The notes under the pieces were generated by a model, which did not search any database, was not told the origin of the DNA, and saw only the letters and a program-made list of their open reading frames with translations. The position numbers and the translations under genes were made by a program. From contig NZ_FQXU01000005.1 of the NCBI RefSeq assembly GCF_900130055.1, positions 495,857-559,856 on the forward strand: a stretch of 64,000 nt of DNA, given 5' to 3'. Positions 8,898-19,989 of the stretch are shown here, one piece after another. Numbering within the stretch: position 1 is the first letter of the stretch; the number at the start of each line of letters is the position of its first letter. The stretch is from Clostridium intestinale DSM 6191. Lineage in GTDB: Bacteria > Bacillota > Clostridia > Clostridiales > Clostridiaceae.

Positions 8898-11528
8898 ATG
8901 GAAGAAAAGAAGTACGTGTACCTTTTTAGTGAGGGAAATGCATCAATGAAAAACCTTTTAGGGGGAAAGGGTGCTAACTTAGCGGAAATGACAACTCTAG
9001 GAATACCAGTACCACAAGGTTTTACAGTAACGACTGAAGCATGTAACAAATATTATGATGATGGTAGAGTTATAGCTAACGAAGTTATAGATGAAATTTA
9101 TGAGAAAATGCATGAACTTGAAAAAATTACTGGCAAAGAATTTGGAAATGTTGAAAAACCTCTTCTTGTTTCAGTAAGATCTGGAGCAAGAGCATCAATG
9201 CCAGGTATGATGGATACAATATTAAATTTAGGGTTAAATGATGAATCTGTTGAAGCGATGGCAAAGCTTACAAACAATCCAAGATTTGCTTATGATTCAT
9301 ACAGAAGATTCATACAAATGTTCTCAGATGTAGTTATGGATGTTGAGAAAAGATTATTTGAAAATCTTATCGATGAGATGAAAGAAGAAAATGATGTTCA
9401 TCTTGACACTGATTTAACTGCTGATGACTTAAAAGAGTTAGTAAAAAGATATAAAGCTCTTTATAAGAAAGAAAAGGGAGAAGAGTTCCCACAAGATCCT
9501 AAAGTACAGTTAATTGAATCAGTTACAGCTGTATTTAGATCATGGGATAATCCTAGAGCTATAGTTTATAGAAGACTTAATGACATTCCAGGAGCATGGG
9601 GAACTGCTGTAAATGTTCAAGAAATGGTATTTGGTAATAAAGGGGAAACTTCAGGAACAGGGGTTGCTTTCTCAAGAAACCCAGCAACAGGTGAAAACGC
9701 TATATATGGTGAGTACTTAATGAATGCACAAGGTGAAGATGTTGTTGCAGGTATTAGAACACCACTCCCAATTTCTAAATTACAAGTTCAAAATCCAGAA
9801 ATATATAAACAGTTCGAAGATATTGTTAATACATTAGAAACTCACTACAAAGATATGCAAGATATGGAGATAACTATAGAAGACGGGAAATTATATTTCC
9901 TACAAACAAGAAATGGAAAGAGAACAGCTCAGGCTGCACTTAAAATAGCTGTAGATTTAGTTGAAGAAGGAATGCTTACTAAAGAAGAAGCTATATTAAA
10001 AGTTGAACCTAAGCAATTAGATTCATTACTTCATCCAAACTTTGATGAAACTGAATTAAAGAACACTGAAGTAATAGCTAAAGGATTACCAGCTTCACCA
10101 GGAGCTGCTTCAGGAAAAATAGCATTTACTGCCGAAGAAGCTAAATTAAGAGCTGAAAATGGTGAAAAGGTTATCTTAGTTAGACTAGAAACTTCACCAG
10201 AAGACATAGAAGGTATGATTGCAGCACAAGGTATACTTACAGTAAGAGGAGGAATGACTTCTCATGCTGCGGTTGTTGCAAGAGGAATGGGAACTTGCTG
10301 TGTTGCAGGTTGTGGAGCTATTAAAGTTAATGAAGCAGCTAAGACAGTAGAAGTTAATGGAAAAGTTTTAACTTCAGAAGATTGGTTGTCTATAGATGGA
10401 TCAACAGGAAATGTTTATCCTACAGCATTAAAAACTGTTGCACCTGAAATATCAGGATATTTTGCAACTTTCATGGGCTGGGCTGATGAAGTTAGAAAGT
10501 TAAAAGTAAGAACTAATGCAGATACACCAAAAGATACTATGCAAGCTGTTGAGTTTGGTGCTGAAGGTGTGGGATTATGTAGAACAGAGCATATGTTCTT
10601 TGCAGAAGATAGAATAATGGCTGTTAGAGAGATGATAGTAGCTAAAAATGAAGAGCAAAGAAGAAATGCCTTAGAAAAGCTTCTTCCTATGCAAAAAGGA
10701 GACTTTGTTGGAATATATGAAGCCCTAGAAGATAGACCAGCTACTATAAGATTCCTAGATCCACCACTACATGAATTCTTACCACATTCTGATGAAGATA
10801 TAGAAGCATTGGCAAAAGAAATGGGATTAACTTTTGAAGATTTAAAAGCTACAGTGGAAAGTCTTCATGAATTTAACCCAATGATGGGACATAGAGGATG
10901 CCGTTTAGCAGTTTCTTATCCAGAAATAGCTGAAATGCAAACAAGAGCAGTTATAGAAGCTGCAATTGAAGTTAAAAACAATAAGGGATACAATGTAGTT
11001 CCTGAAATAATGATTCCTCTTATAGGAGAAATAAAAGAGCTTAAGTTCGTTAAAGATGTTGTAATTAGTACTATCAAAGCAGTACTAGAAGAAACAGGAG
11101 CAGAGTTAGAATATAAAGTAGGTACTATGATAGAGATACCTAGAGCTGCAATTACTGCAGACGAAATTGCTAAAGAGGCAGAGTTCTTCTCATTTGGAAC
11201 AAATGACTTAACTCAAATGACATTTGGATTCTCAAGAGATGACGCAGCTAAGTTCCTAAATGCTTACTATGAAAATAAAATATATGAGCAAGATCCATTT
11301 GCTAAGTTAGATCAAAATGGAGTTGGAACATTAGTTAAGATTGCAGTTGAAAAAGGAAGAGCAACTAGACCAGACATTAAACTTGGTATATGTGGAGAAC
11401 ATGGTGGAGATCCATCATCAGTTGAGTTCTGCCATAACATTGGTTTAGACTATGTTAGTTGTTCACCATTTAGAGTTCCACTAGCAAGACTTGCAGCAGC
11501 TCAAGCACAAGTTAAAAATCCAAGATAA
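8898..11528 (+). CDS. ppdK: Pyruvate, phosphate dikinase
   Basis: 876 residues, normal for PPDK. The N-terminal ATP-grasp nucleotide-binding domain starts at KYVYLFSEGNASMKNLLGGKG; the phosphohistidine domain carries GGMTSHAAVVARGMG with the catalytic His near residue 455; the C-terminal PEP/pyruvate TIM barrel has FGTNDLTQMTFG and GICGEHGGDP with the catalytic Cys near 831. It interconverts ATP, phosphate and pyruvate with AMP, PPi and PEP, and in anaerobes often works in the pyruvate-forming direction. RBS GGAGGAG precedes ATG 8898. A terminator follows within 20 bases. Confidence 0.97.
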   Translation: MEEKKYVYLFSEGNASMKNLLGGKGANLAEMTTLGIPVPQGFTVTTEACNKYYDDGRVIANEVIDEIYEKMHELEKITGKEFGNVEKPLLVSVRSGARASMPGMMDTILNLGLNDESVEAMAKLTNNPRFAYDSYRRFIQMFSDVVMDVEKRLFENLIDEMKEENDVHLDTDLTADDLKELVKRYKALYKKEKGEEFPQDPKVQLIESVTAVFRSWDNPRAIVYRRLNDIPGAWGTAVNVQEMVFGNKGETSGTGVAFSRNPATGENAIYGEYLMNAQGEDVVAGIRTPLPISKLQVQNPEIYKQFEDIVNTLETHYKDMQDMEITIEDGKLYFLQTRNGKRTAQAALKIAVDLVEEGMLTKEEAILKVEPKQLDSLLHPNFDETELKNTEVIAKGLPASPGAASGKIAFTAEEAKLRAENGEKVILVRLETSPEDIEGMIAAQGILTVRGGMTSHAAVVARGMGTCCVAGCGAIKVNEAAKTVEVNGKVLTSEDWLSIDGSTGNVYPTALKTVAPEISGYFATFMGWADEVRKLKVRTNADTPKDTMQAVEFGAEGVGLCRTEHMFFAEDRIMAVREMIVAKNEEQRRNALEKLLPMQKGDFVGIYEALEDRPATIRFLDPPLHEFLPHSDEDIEALAKEMGLTFEDLKATVESLHEFNPMMGHRGCRLAVSYPEIAEMQTRAVIEAAIEVKNNKGYNVVPEIMIPLIGEIKELKFVKDVVISTIKAVLEETGAELEYKVGTMIEIPRAAITADEIAKEAEFFSFGTNDLTQMTFGFSRDDAAKFLNAYYENKIYEQDPFAKLDQNGVGTLVKIAVEKGRATRPDIKLGICGEHGGDPSSVEFCHNIGLDYVSCSPFRVPLARLAAAQAQVKNPR

Positions 11529-11543
11529 TTAAATATAAAAAGG

Positions 11544-11575
11544 AGGCTTCAAGTAAAATCTTGAAGCCTTTAAAT
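11544..11575 (+). terminator. Terminator between ppdK and the convergent CotS-like gene
   Basis: A 10-bp perfect stem (11544-11553 with 11560-11569) and 6-nt loop followed by a T-rich run. The convergent gene ends inside it, so it may serve both strands. Confidence 0.8.
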
Positions 11576-12634
11576 TTTTATTTTATAATTTTCTTCAATT
11601 GCAGCTATTATGTCAGTTGAAAAACTAAGTTGAAAATCTGTTCTATCAACAACTTTAGATAAAAGCAAATTAAACGAATTTTTATTGCACTTTTTTATAT
11701 TTTTATAGTAGTCACGTGAAAGCTTCCAATACTTTTGTGGAAATATTAGATATGCTAAAATATACTTTATATCATCTTTATTAAGTTTATTAATTGATAA
11801 ATAGTTATTTATTAAAGATAAAGCTAACTCCACATTCCATTTAGTATTTTCTCTTTTTAATAGTCTTCTCAAAAGATAGGAAATATCTTTTGCTACATAA
11901 TCATATCTACACTTGTCAAAATCGATAACCCAAACATAACCATCAACATTAAAAATTATATTTTTATTAACATAATCACCGTGACATAGAGATTTTGTAA
12001 GATTATCAAAGTTTACAGTAGAAAGAATCTCTAATGATGTTTTAGCTAAATATTCATTAGCATCAAAATGTTTTAAATAGGTCTTAGAAAATTTATCTTT
12101 GTATTTAAATGCATAGTTTGAACAATTAAGCATGTGAGAAAAGTGTTTCATTGTAGATATGTATAAATTATCAAAACCCTTTCTAATAGTTGCGCCGTTA
12201 ATAGGGAAAAAGTTTTCTCCTTCCTTATGCATTGTTGCTAGGTTTCTTATTGAATATATAACATGTTCTAAGTTATCAAAATCACATTTCACTCCATCAA
12301 CCCAAGGAGTTAATATAAATAACATGTCTTTATAAGATACATATCTTCCTTTATTTATATTTGGTATTAGGTTAGGTACTTTAATACCTTTTTGGTGATA
12401 CCACTCAATTGCAGAGTACACAAAAAGAAGATCCTGTTCACTATAATAAACTTTTTTTAAACAGAAATCCCCATAAACAGAAGAAATTTTATATACAGCA
12501 CGTTGTTTTGCAGTATCCTTAAATTTTACTGGAGTAATGTCGCAATCAAAAATATTATATTGTGATAAAATAAATTCCTTAATCTCGTATATACTTAGTA
12601 ACTCTCTTTTTTTATCTACAGCCTCTTTTGCCAT
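11570..12634 (-). CDS. CotS-family spore coat / aminoglycoside-phosphotransferase-like kinase
   Basis: 354 residues. The kinase-like fold shows LCHGDYVNKNIIF (catalytic loop, about residues 214-226) and VWVIDFDKCRYDY (metal-binding Asp, about 233-245), the pattern of the CotS/YutH/choline-kinase superfamily. Clostridial and Bacillus CotS proteins are spore coat associated. The catalytic Asp and metal Asp are both present, so it may be active, but the substrate is unknown. RBS GGAGG lies before the ATG. The gene stands alone, convergent to ppdK and divergent from dgt. Confidence 0.75.
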   Translation of the reverse strand: MAKEAVDKKRELLSIYEIKEFILSQYNIFDCDITPVKFKDTAKQRAVYKISSVYGDFCLKKVYYSEQDLLFVYSAIEWYHQKGIKVPNLIPNINKGRYVSYKDMLFILTPWVDGVKCDFDNLEHVIYSIRNLATMHKEGENFFPINGATIRKGFDNLYISTMKHFSHMLNCSNYAFKYKDKFSKTYLKHFDANEYLAKTSLEILSTVNFDNLTKSLCHGDYVNKNIIFNVDGYVWVIDFDKCRYDYVAKDISYLLRRLLKRENTKWNVELALSLINNYLSINKLNKDDIKYILAYLIFPQKYWKLSRDYYKNIKKCNKNSFNLLLSKVVDRTDFQLSFSTDIIAAIEENYKIKI

Positions 12635-12830
12635 AAATACCTCCTCTTTAAAAGCTCCTATTAATATGATATTAATGAATTTATTTATTTATTCTAATGG
12701 ATAATAAAATTAAAGGATAAAATAATTATATGAAATAAAATATTAAAAACTTTCATAAATAATATATAGTGATTAAAAAATGAAGGAATTTTATGATTGA
12801 TATAGAATAATAATTTAAGAGGTGAATTAT

Positions 12831-13859
12831 ATGAACATTAGGGAAAAAATTGAAAGAAATGAAGAGTTGACATTGATAAAAGAAGCCTCCTTTTCTAGTA
12901 AAACATTAGGTAGGAATACTCCTGAGGAAAAGGATGTTACTAGAACTGATTATATGATAGACAGAGATAGGGTTATACATTCTAAATCTTTTAGACGTTT
13001 GAAACATAAAACGCAGGTTTATATAAAAACTTTTGGAGATCATTACAGGACTAGATTAACTCACACTTTAGAAGTAGCACAGATAGGAAGAACAATTGCA
13101 GCAGGAATTGGGTTAAATGAAATATTAGTTGAGGCTATAACTTTAGGTCATGATTTAGGTCATGTTGCTTTTGCACATAATGGAGAAGAAGTTCTTAATG
13201 AATTTTTACCAGGTGGATTTAGACATAATGAACAAAGCGTTAGAGTGGTTGAAAAATTAGAGAAAAACGGCAAGGGACTTAATTTAACAGCTGAAGTTAT
13301 AGATGGGATTTTAAATCATAGTGGATTTTCAAATGGAAAAGCAAAAGCAAAAACTCTTGAAGGGCAAGTTGTGAAATATAGTGATAAGATGGCATATATT
13401 AATCATGACATAGATGATTCTATAAGAGCTAATCTTTTAAGTGAAGATATGTTGCCTAAAGAAATTATAAAGGTTTTAGGAAATACCCATGGAGAAAGAG
13501 TGGATACATTAGTTAATGATTGTATAGAAAACACATTAAAAAACATAAATGATAATAATATTAAGGTTAGTTTAAGTAAAGAAGTTGGAGATGCTATGGC
13601 TGAACTTAGGAAGTTTATGTTTAAAAATATTTATTTAGGGGATGTATTAAAGGTTGAAAGAAACAAAGCTAAGTTTGTCTTAGAGAATGTAATAGAACAT
13701 TTTTATAAAAACCCACAAGAAATGCCAGAAATTTATCAGAACATAGTGAAAGCAGAAGGATTACATAGAGGAGTTGCAGATTATATAGCAGGAATGAGTG
13801 ACGATTATTGTATCAATATCTTCAATAATCTTTATGTTCCAAAGTTTGTAATTTATTAA
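12831..13859 (+). CDS. dgt: Deoxyguanosinetriphosphate triphosphohydrolase-like HD protein
   Basis: 342 residues from ATG 12831, preceded by AAGAGGTG; a GTG at 12822 overlaps that site and is rejected as start. The HD signature is complete: [26 protein letters not shown] and the later YINHDIDD. The family hydrolyses dNTPs to nucleoside and triphosphate. It precedes dnaG and rpoD, an order conserved in clostridia, and fits control of dNTP supply for replication. A gap of 207 bases to dnaG holds no clear gene. Confidence 0.92.
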   Translation: MNIREKIERNEELTLIKEASFSSKTLGRNTPEEKDVTRTDYMIDRDRVIHSKSFRRLKHKTQVYIKTFGDHYRTRLTHTLEVAQIGRTIAAGIGLNEILVEAITLGHDLGHVAFAHNGEEVLNEFLPGGFRHNEQSVRVVEKLEKNGKGLNLTAEVIDGILNHSGFSNGKAKAKTLEGQVVKYSDKMAYINHDIDDSIRANLLSEDMLPKEIIKVLGNTHGERVDTLVNDCIENTLKNINDNNIKVSLSKEVGDAMAELRKFMFKNIYLGDVLKVERNKAKFVLENVIEHFYKNPQEMPEIYQNIVKAEGLHRGVADYIAGMSDDYCINIFNNLYVPKFVIY

Positions 13860-14066
13860 AGAATTAAGAATAATAGAAGATAATTTTTGGTAAAATAAGT
13901 GAAGCTGGAAAGAATTTTGAAAATTTTACAGGAGTATATGATTGTTTTTAACAAATAATCGTAAAAACTTCTATATTTATTAAATTTCCCAAGAAGGATT
14001 TATAAAATTTATGTCGAATATAAATATAATTGTTGAAAAAAATATCAAAGTAAGGAGGGGAACTCC

Positions 14067-15842
14067 TTGCAGATTCAAGAAGCATTGATAGAAAGGATAA
14101 AGCAGGAAAATGATATTGTAGAAATCATTTCTGAAACTGTAAGGCTTAAGAGATCAGGAAGAAATTATATGGGGTTATGTCCATTTCATAATGATAAGAC
14201 TCCGAGTTTTTCCGTGTCTCAGGACAAACAAATTTATAAGTGTTTTAGTTGTGGAGAAGCTGGAAATGTTATTACTTTCTTAATGAAAAGTAAGAAACTA
14301 ACCTTTATGGAAGCGATAAAAGTTTTAGCAGATAAAGCTAACATTCCTCTAAATTTAGAAAATGGAGAAAAAAATTCAACTGCAATTAAAAAAGAGTTGA
14401 TGTATAAGATTAATACAGAGGCAGCTAGATTCTTTTTTTCTAATTTATTTAAAAGTAGAGATGTTATGAGTTACTTCCAAAATAGAGGGCTATCTTCAAA
14501 AACAATTAAAAGTTTTGGGTTAGGTTTTGCTAAAAATGATTGGAATAGTTTAAGATTTTATTTAAAATCTAAAGGTTACAATGAGGCAATACTTGAGGAA
14601 GTAGGGTTAATAATTAAATCAGAAAAAGGAAACTATTATGATAGATTTAGAAATAGAGTTGTATTTCCGGTTTTTGATTTTAAAGGTAGAGTAATAGGAT
14701 TTGGAGGTAGAGTACTAGATGATTCTAAGCCCAAATATCTTAATTCTCCAGAAAGTTCAATCTTTGTTAAAGGCACTAATTTATATGGATTAAATTTTGC
14801 TATTAAAGATGGGCTTCCAGAAAGATATTTTGTAATAGTTGAAGGTTATATGGATTGTATATCCCTTCACCAACATGGAATTAAAAATGCAGTTGCATCA
14901 CTAGGTACAGCGCTGACACTAAATCAAGCAAGATTATTAAAGCGATATGCAGATAAGGTTATAATATCTTACGATGCTGATGCTGCAGGACAAAATGCTA
15001 CTATAAGAGGATTAGAGATTTTAAGAAGTGCAGGTTTTGATGTTAGAGTACTCACAGTTCCTAAAGGAAAAGATCCTGATGAGTATATAAGAAGTAATGG
15101 TAAAGAGGCCTTTTTAAAACTTATAGATGAATCTCTTCCACTAATTGAATATAGGTTAAAAAGAGCAAAAGAAGGAATAGATTTTACTAACAATGAGCAT
15201 GTAATTTTATATGGGCAGAAAGTTACAGAAATATTAGCAGAGTTAAATCCCATAGAAAAAGATGTTTATGTTAAGAAGATTTCAGAAGAAACAGGAATAA
15301 GAGAGCAGGCATTATATGACCTACTTTCTAAAAAAGTGACAAAATTCCAAAAAGATGAAAACTTTATGAATAATAAGGAAGAAAATGGAACAAAATCATA
15401 TATAGAGCCTGCTTACCTTAAGGGAGAGAGGCAACTTCTTAAACTAATGACAAAAGATGAATATTTTCAATTAATAAAAGAAAATATAAGTGAACAGGAG
15501 CTAATTTCAAAAGCTCATCAAAATATTTACCGACTCATTATAGAAGGTAAAGAAGAAAAAAAAGACCACTTGGAGGATTTTGTAGAATACAATTGCAAAG
15601 ATACAAATTCTCAAAGTGAATGGATTAAGATAAGAGAATTAGAAATATTAGAGGGTAATATAGAAGCATCTATCAAAGATTATATTTATAACATAAGAAA
15701 ATATAGATTAGAGAATAAAATGCATACTATAAAGAAAAAGCTAAAGGAAAGTGAAGATAAAGGGGTTTTTGAGGATTTAATTAATCTAGCGAAAGAATTA
15801 AAGAATGTTGATTTAGAACTCAAAAGATTAAAAAGAGGTTAA
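14067..15842 (+). CDS. dnaG: DNA primase
   Basis: 591 residues from TTG 14067, which follows a strong AAGGAGGGG site. The N-terminal CHC2 zinc finger is present ([13 protein letters not shown] and CFSCGEAG, residues ~38-66). The catalytic TOPRIM domain has [14 protein letters not shown] (~260) and the SYDADAAGQ acidic motif (~308). The C-terminal helical region binds DnaB helicase. DnaG makes RNA primers for lagging-strand synthesis. The rpoD gene follows after 26 bases, the classic macromolecular synthesis operon. Confidence 0.96.
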   Translation: MQIQEALIERIKQENDIVEIISETVRLKRSGRNYMGLCPFHNDKTPSFSVSQDKQIYKCFSCGEAGNVITFLMKSKKLTFMEAIKVLADKANIPLNLENGEKNSTAIKKELMYKINTEAARFFFSNLFKSRDVMSYFQNRGLSSKTIKSFGLGFAKNDWNSLRFYLKSKGYNEAILEEVGLIIKSEKGNYYDRFRNRVVFPVFDFKGRVIGFGGRVLDDSKPKYLNSPESSIFVKGTNLYGLNFAIKDGLPERYFVIVEGYMDCISLHQHGIKNAVASLGTALTLNQARLLKRYADKVIISYDADAAGQNATIRGLEILRSAGFDVRVLTVPKGKDPDEYIRSNGKEAFLKLIDESLPLIEYRLKRAKEGIDFTNNEHVILYGQKVTEILAELNPIEKDVYVKKISEETGIREQALYDLLSKKVTKFQKDENFMNNKEENGTKSYIEPAYLKGERQLLKLMTKDEYFQLIKENISEQELISKAHQNIYRLIIEGKEEKKDHLEDFVEYNCKDTNSQSEWIKIRELEILEGNIEASIKDYIYNIRKYRLENKMHTIKKKLKESEDKGVFEDLINLAKELKNVDLELKRLKRG

Positions 15843-15868
15843 ATGGCGTAGCGGAAGGAGGTATTTTA

Positions 15869-16981
15869 ATGGCTGAAAAAATTACTAAAGGTAAGGATAA
15901 GGTTGAAAAGACTGAGGATTTAAAAGATAAAAGTACAAAAATGACAGTTGTTAAGAAGTTAATTGAGAAGGGTAAGAAAAGTGGAAGCATAACATACAAG
16001 GAGATAATGGATGAACTTGATGAAATAGATCTAAACCCTGAACAAATAGAAAAGATATATGAAGTATTAGAATCCATGGGAATTGAAGTTTTAGGTGATA
16101 TTGGAGAAGCAGAAGTCGAAGAAGAACTTGATTTATCAATCCCAGAAGGAATTGCTATAGATGACCCTGTTAGAATGTATTTGAAAGAAATAGGTAAGGT
16201 TCCACTGCTATCTTCTGAGGAAGAAATTCAACTTGCTCAGAGAATTGAAAATGGGGATAGTTATGCTAAAAAGAAGTTAGCAGAAGCTAATTTAAGATTG
16301 GTTGTATCTATTGCCAAAAGATATGTTGGTAGAGGAATGTTATTTCTAGATTTAATTCAAGAAGGTAATTTAGGACTTATAAAAGCCGTTGAAAAATTTG
16401 ATTTTACTAAAGGATTTAAGTTTTCAACATATGCTACTTGGTGGATAAGGCAGGCTATAACAAGAGCTATAGCAGACCAAGCAAGAACAATAAGAATACC
16501 AGTTCATATGGTTGAAACTATAAATAAACTTATAAGAGTTCAAAGACAACTATTACAAGAACTTGGAAGAGATCCTTTCCCAGAAGAAATATCTAAGGTT
16601 ATGGATTTGCCTGTAGATAAGGTTAGAGAGATTCAAAAGATAGCTCAAGAACCAGTTTCATTAGAAACTCCTATAGGAGAAGAAGAAGATTCACATCTTG
16701 GAGACTTTATTCCAGATGATGATGCTCCAGCACCAGCAGAGCAGGCAGCATTTACAATGCTTAAAGAACAATTGATTAATGTATTAGATACACTAACTCC
16801 TAGAGAAGAAAAAGTTTTAAGACTAAGATTTGGTTTAGATGATGGAAGAGCTAGAACTCTAGAGGAAGTTGGAAAAGAGTTTAATGTAACTAGAGAAAGA
16901 ATAAGACAGATAGAAGCTAAAGCTTTAAGAAAGCTAAGACATCCTAGCAGAAGCAAAAAGTTAAAAGATTATTTAGATTAG
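15869..16981 (+). CDS. rpoD: RNA polymerase primary sigma factor (sigma-A/RpoD)
   Basis: 370 residues. Region 1.1 is present at the N-terminus; region 1.2 starts [11 protein letters not shown]. Region 2 contains [15 protein letters not shown] (2.4, -10 recognition) and region 4 contains [15 protein letters not shown] sequence and [19 protein letters not shown] (-35 recognition helix-turn-helix). This is the housekeeping sigma that would read the TTGACA/TATAAT promoters noted elsewhere in this window. RBS GGAGG precedes the ATG. A terminator follows directly. Confidence 0.97.
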   Translation: MAEKITKGKDKVEKTEDLKDKSTKMTVVKKLIEKGKKSGSITYKEIMDELDEIDLNPEQIEKIYEVLESMGIEVLGDIGEAEVEEELDLSIPEGIAIDDPVRMYLKEIGKVPLLSSEEEIQLAQRIENGDSYAKKKLAEANLRLVVSIAKRYVGRGMLFLDLIQEGNLGLIKAVEKFDFTKGFKFSTYATWWIRQAITRAIADQARTIRIPVHMVETINKLIRVQRQLLQELGRDPFPEEISKVMDLPVDKVREIQKIAQEPVSLETPIGEEEDSHLGDFIPDDDAPAPAEQAAFTMLKEQLINVLDTLTPREEKVLRLRFGLDDGRARTLEEVGKEFNVTRERIRQIEAKALRKLRHPSRSKKLKDYLD

Positions 16982-16984
16982 TTA

Positions 16985-17012
16985 TTAGCACCTTTTTAGG
17001 TGCTAATTTTTA
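16985..17012 (+). terminator. Terminator after rpoD
   Basis: A 9-bp perfect stem (16985-16993 with 16998-17006) with a T-rich tail, immediately after the rpoD stop. Confidence 0.85.
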
Positions 17013-17047
17013 TATCCTATGCTATAATGATTTTTGAGGTGATTTTA

Positions 17048-17935
17048 ATGGAAGAATTTAAGCCTAAAAAAGGCTTAGCATTATTGGAAATTATAATGTA
17101 TATAGTAGTTGCTAATGGGCTGTATTTAGCAGTAAATAGCTTTGTAAATTCTTACATAGAATTAACATTACTGCAGCTTTTAGTTATTTTATTTAATATA
17201 TATTGTATTTACTATTTATTAATCACACTAACTTTGAAGTATCAGATAGAAAATAATATAGTAATAATAAATTCGTTAATGGGTATAAGAAAAATAAAAA
17301 TATACTTAGATGATATTGATGGATACAATGTTAGTACAGGTCCTATAAAAGGGTTTAAACTTTCGGGGTTTGGAAGAGATAGGTATGGATTTGGTAATTA
17401 TGTTGTTGATAAAGTTGGGGTTACCCATATGTTTGCATCCTCTAATAGTGAAGTAATATACTTACATTCATCAGAGATGAGTTATGGAATATCACCAATA
17501 GACGCTGAGAAATTTAAGAATATAATAGAAGAAAAAGATATAGAATTACAGGAATTTGAAACTAAAGTAAACAAAAACAGAAGATTATATAAAGATAAAA
17601 AGTTATTTGTTCCATTTATATTAACTACAGTAATAATCTTTTATATAATCTTAAATCCATTTATATTATATTTAAAACAAGCATTGCCAGCATCAATGCC
17701 ACTAAGCTTTGATGGTAAATTTAAACCCATAGTAATGGGAACTGGTAAAAACTTTGCCTTTAAACAAATGTCATATGGAGTTTTAAATATGATTATTCTA
17801 TTTTGCATGTATTATGCTTCACATTTTAATGCAAAATATGATAAGAGATCTGCATATAAATTTATATATATAGCTTTAGCTATAGCCTTAGCATTTCTCT
17901 TGTTTCAAATTAAGATATTAAATGTCTATCTATAG
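17048..17935 (+). CDS. Membrane protein with bacterial PH-like domain
   Basis: 295 residues from ATG 17048 with GAGGTG upstream; the longer frame begins inside the rpoD terminator. Two helices (about 16-40 and 50-72) precede a soluble beta-rich section (IENNIVIINSLMGIRKIKI through MSYGISPIDAEKFKNII) that resembles bacterial PH_5/YdbS-type domains, then two or three more helices including a C-terminal one. Function unknown. It sits between rpoD and trmK, separated from rpoD by a terminator and from trmK by 12 bases. Confidence 0.7.
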   Translation: MEEFKPKKGLALLEIIMYIVVANGLYLAVNSFVNSYIELTLLQLLVILFNIYCIYYLLITLTLKYQIENNIVIINSLMGIRKIKIYLDDIDGYNVSTGPIKGFKLSGFGRDRYGFGNYVVDKVGVTHMFASSNSEVIYLHSSEMSYGISPIDAEKFKNIIEEKDIELQEFETKVNKNRRLYKDKKLFVPFILTTVIIFYIILNPFILYLKQALPASMPLSFDGKFKPIVMGTGKNFAFKQMSYGVLNMIILFCMYYASHFNAKYDKRSAYKFIYIALAIALAFLLFQIKILNVYL

Positions 17936-17947
17936 AACGGAGTAATT

Positions 17948-18646
17948 ATGGAGTTAAGCAAAAGATTAATGTGTATAGTGAATAACATGGATAAGTGTGA
18001 AAGTGTGATTGATGTTGGAACAGACCATGGATATATTCCTATTTATGCAGTTAAAAATAAAATATGCACTAAAGCGATTGCTTCAGACATAAACAAGGGG
18101 CCAAAAGAGAAGGCAGAAAGCAATGTTAGGTTTGAGGGTGTTTCTGATAAGATTCAATGTAGATTAGGTGCAGGTTTGGCCACTGTAAGATTAGGAGAAG
18201 TTGAAGCTGCTATTATTGCTGGAATGGGCGGTAATTTAATAAGAGATATTATTGTACAAGACATAAAGAAGGTACAAAAATTTAAATATATGATTCTACA
18301 ACCAGCTCAAAATGCAGAAATCTTAAGAGAGTTTTTATATAAAGGTCCTTTTGAGATTTTAAAAGAAGATTTAGTTATAGATGAAAATATATTTTATGAG
18401 GTTTTTAAAGTAAAGTACAATAAAAATAAAATAGATGAAGTAAAAGTTAAGGAAGATTCCTTTTATTATGAAGTTAGCACAAGACTTATAGAGGATAAAC
18501 ATCCATTGATTAAAGATTTTATAGAAAATAAACTTGATAGATACAAAACTATTCTTTCTTTTATAAAAGATGATACTGAAAGTGCTGTTAAAAGAAAAGA
18601 AGAAATAACAGCTAAAATAAAAAGATTAAAGGAGCTAATAATATGA
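17948..18646 (+). CDS. trmK: tRNA (adenine-22-N1)-methyltransferase TrmK
   Basis: 232 residues. SAM-binding motif VIDVGTDHGYIPIY near residue 21 and AAIIAGMGGNLI near 90, then LQPAQNAEILREFL, all typical of TrmK (YqfN). The C-terminal half is a coiled-coil helical extension. It methylates A22 N1 of tRNA. It overlaps the following Nif3-family gene by four bases (ATGA), the pair usual after rpoD in Firmicutes. Confidence 0.93.
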   Translation: MELSKRLMCIVNNMDKCESVIDVGTDHGYIPIYAVKNKICTKAIASDINKGPKEKAESNVRFEGVSDKIQCRLGAGLATVRLGEVEAAIIAGMGGNLIRDIIVQDIKKVQKFKYMILQPAQNAEILREFLYKGPFEILKEDLVIDENIFYEVFKVKYNKNKIDEVKVKEDSFYYEVSTRLIEDKHPLIKDFIENKLDRYKTILSFIKDDTESAVKRKEEITAKIKRLKELII

Positions 18647-19443
18647 AGTTAGAACAAATAATTAATATTATGGAAAAGATAGCTCCACCTATATTGAAAG
18701 AAGACTATGATAATGTTGGGCTTATGGTTGGAGATAAAACATCAGATATTAAGAAGGTGTTAATAGCATTAGATTGTACACTAGATGTAATAGAAGAAGC
18801 TAAAGCACATACTGTGGATCTAATTATTACTCATCATCCATTAATTTTTAGAAAACCATCTACCATAACTACAGATACTTTGATGGGTAAAAAAATAATT
18901 AATCTTATAAAAAATAATATAAATCTCTATTCAAGTCACACAAACTTTGATTCTGTTAAAGAAGGTTTAAATGATAAAATAGTTGAACTTCTTGGATTTT
19001 CAGCTAAGTCCATATTAGAACCAACAAAAGTTAAAGGTTTTGATGAGAGTGGGATAGGAAGATTTGTGGAATTAGAAGAAGTAATAACATTAGATGAGTT
19101 AATAGATAGAGTTAAAACCTCTTTAAATATTAGTAATTTGAGATATGTTCCATCTGGAAATGATAGAATTAAAAAGATAGCTATAATAAATGGAAGCGGT
19201 CAAGATTTTTTCTCTATAGCTTATAATAATGGGGCAGACTGCGTAATCACAGGTGATACTACTTATCATTATGCAAGTGATTATAAAGAAATGGGATTAA
19301 ATATTCTTGATATAGGACACTTTGGAAGCGAGTGGCCAGTGTTTATGGAACTATCTAAGAAAATTACAAAAGACATTAAATCAGTTGAAGATGTTGAAAT
19401 TTTAATATCGAAAAAATCAGAAGATCCATATAGATTTATATAG
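18643..19443 (+). CDS. yqfO: Nif3-like dinuclear metal centre protein (YqfO family)
   Basis: 266 residues, the short form lacking the ~100-residue PII-like insertion of Bacillus YqfO. Metal ligands are visible in VDLIITHHPLIF, SSHTNFDSVKEGLND and, near the end, LDIGHFGSEWPV. The family forms toroidal hexamers with two metal ions; GTP cyclohydrolase and other roles have been proposed but not settled. ATGA overlap with trmK shows co-translation. Confidence 0.92.
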   Translation: MKLEQIINIMEKIAPPILKEDYDNVGLMVGDKTSDIKKVLIALDCTLDVIEEAKAHTVDLIITHHPLIFRKPSTITTDTLMGKKIINLIKNNINLYSSHTNFDSVKEGLNDKIVELLGFSAKSILEPTKVKGFDESGIGRFVELEEVITLDELIDRVKTSLNISNLRYVPSGNDRIKKIAIINGSGQDFFSIAYNNGADCVITGDTTYHYASDYKEMGLNILDIGHFGSEWPVFMELSKKITKDIKSVEDVEILISKKSEDPYRFI

Positions 19444-19455
19444 AGTTGATATAAT

Positions 19456-19483
19456 AAGAGCTAGAGATAGCTTTTATTTTTTT
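19456..19483 (+). terminator. Weak terminator after yqfO
   Basis: A short interrupted stem (AAGAGCTA with TAGCTTTT, GAGA loop) followed by a T-rich run. Stem is short, so moderate confidence. Confidence 0.5.
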
Positions 19484-19580
19484 GTAATAGAGTATTTAGT
19501 TGAATAAGATTTTTATCATAAAAGGAAACTAAAGCATATATATGTAGTAATATAATAACAATACTTTTAGAGGGAAAAAA

Positions 19581-19928
19581 ATGAGTAAAAAAAGAGAAAG
19601 CAAATATAAACCAGGGGTAGGTTATGTTAGCGGTAATAGGGAAAACTTAGCGGAAGATTCTAAAAAAGTTCTTGAAGATATAAAGGATATATATGAAAGT
19701 TCTAAATTAAAGAAGAATATAGAGTCAGGAAAAATAGGTAATATGAAAATCGGAAATATGAAGATAGGAAAGTACATTAGTAAGAAGAAATATTCTTCTA
19801 TTGAGCTAACACCAACTAAACTTGGGATACTTGGAGTCATGTTTTTAGTTTTGTTATTTTCAGGAGTTGGAATGTTTGGTGTGGTTATTATTTTTCTTTT
19901 ACTTATCGCATTGAGTATTTGTAAGTAA
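19581..19928 (+). CDS. Small membrane protein, unknown function
   Basis: 115 residues. The N-terminal ~85 residues are highly charged (K/E/S) and contain tandem copies of a five-residue unit (KIGNM, about residues 50-66). The C-terminal third is a long hydrophobic stretch (about 84-114) able to span the membrane once or as a hairpin. An AGAGGG site lies before ATG 19581. No family recognised. It stands alone between yqfO and the RNase P RNA gene. Confidence 0.6.
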   Translation: MSKKRESKYKPGVGYVSGNRENLAEDSKKVLEDIKDIYESSKLKKNIESGKIGNMKIGNMKIGKYISKKKYSSIELTPTKLGILGVMFLVLLFSGVGMFGVVIIFLLLIALSICK

Positions 19929-19955
19929 TTCACTAAAGTTAGTAAAATAAATAAT

Positions 19956-19984
19956 TTGCAAAATATACTCTTATATGATAAGAT
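19956..19984 (+). promoter_or_regulatory. Sigma-A promoter of rnpB
   Basis: TTGCAA (19956-19961), 17-bp spacer, TAAGAT (19979-19984) with an upstream TG one base before the -10 (extended -10). Predicted start near 19990 coincides with the first paired base of the RNase P RNA. Confidence 0.75.
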
Positions 19985-19989
19985 AAATC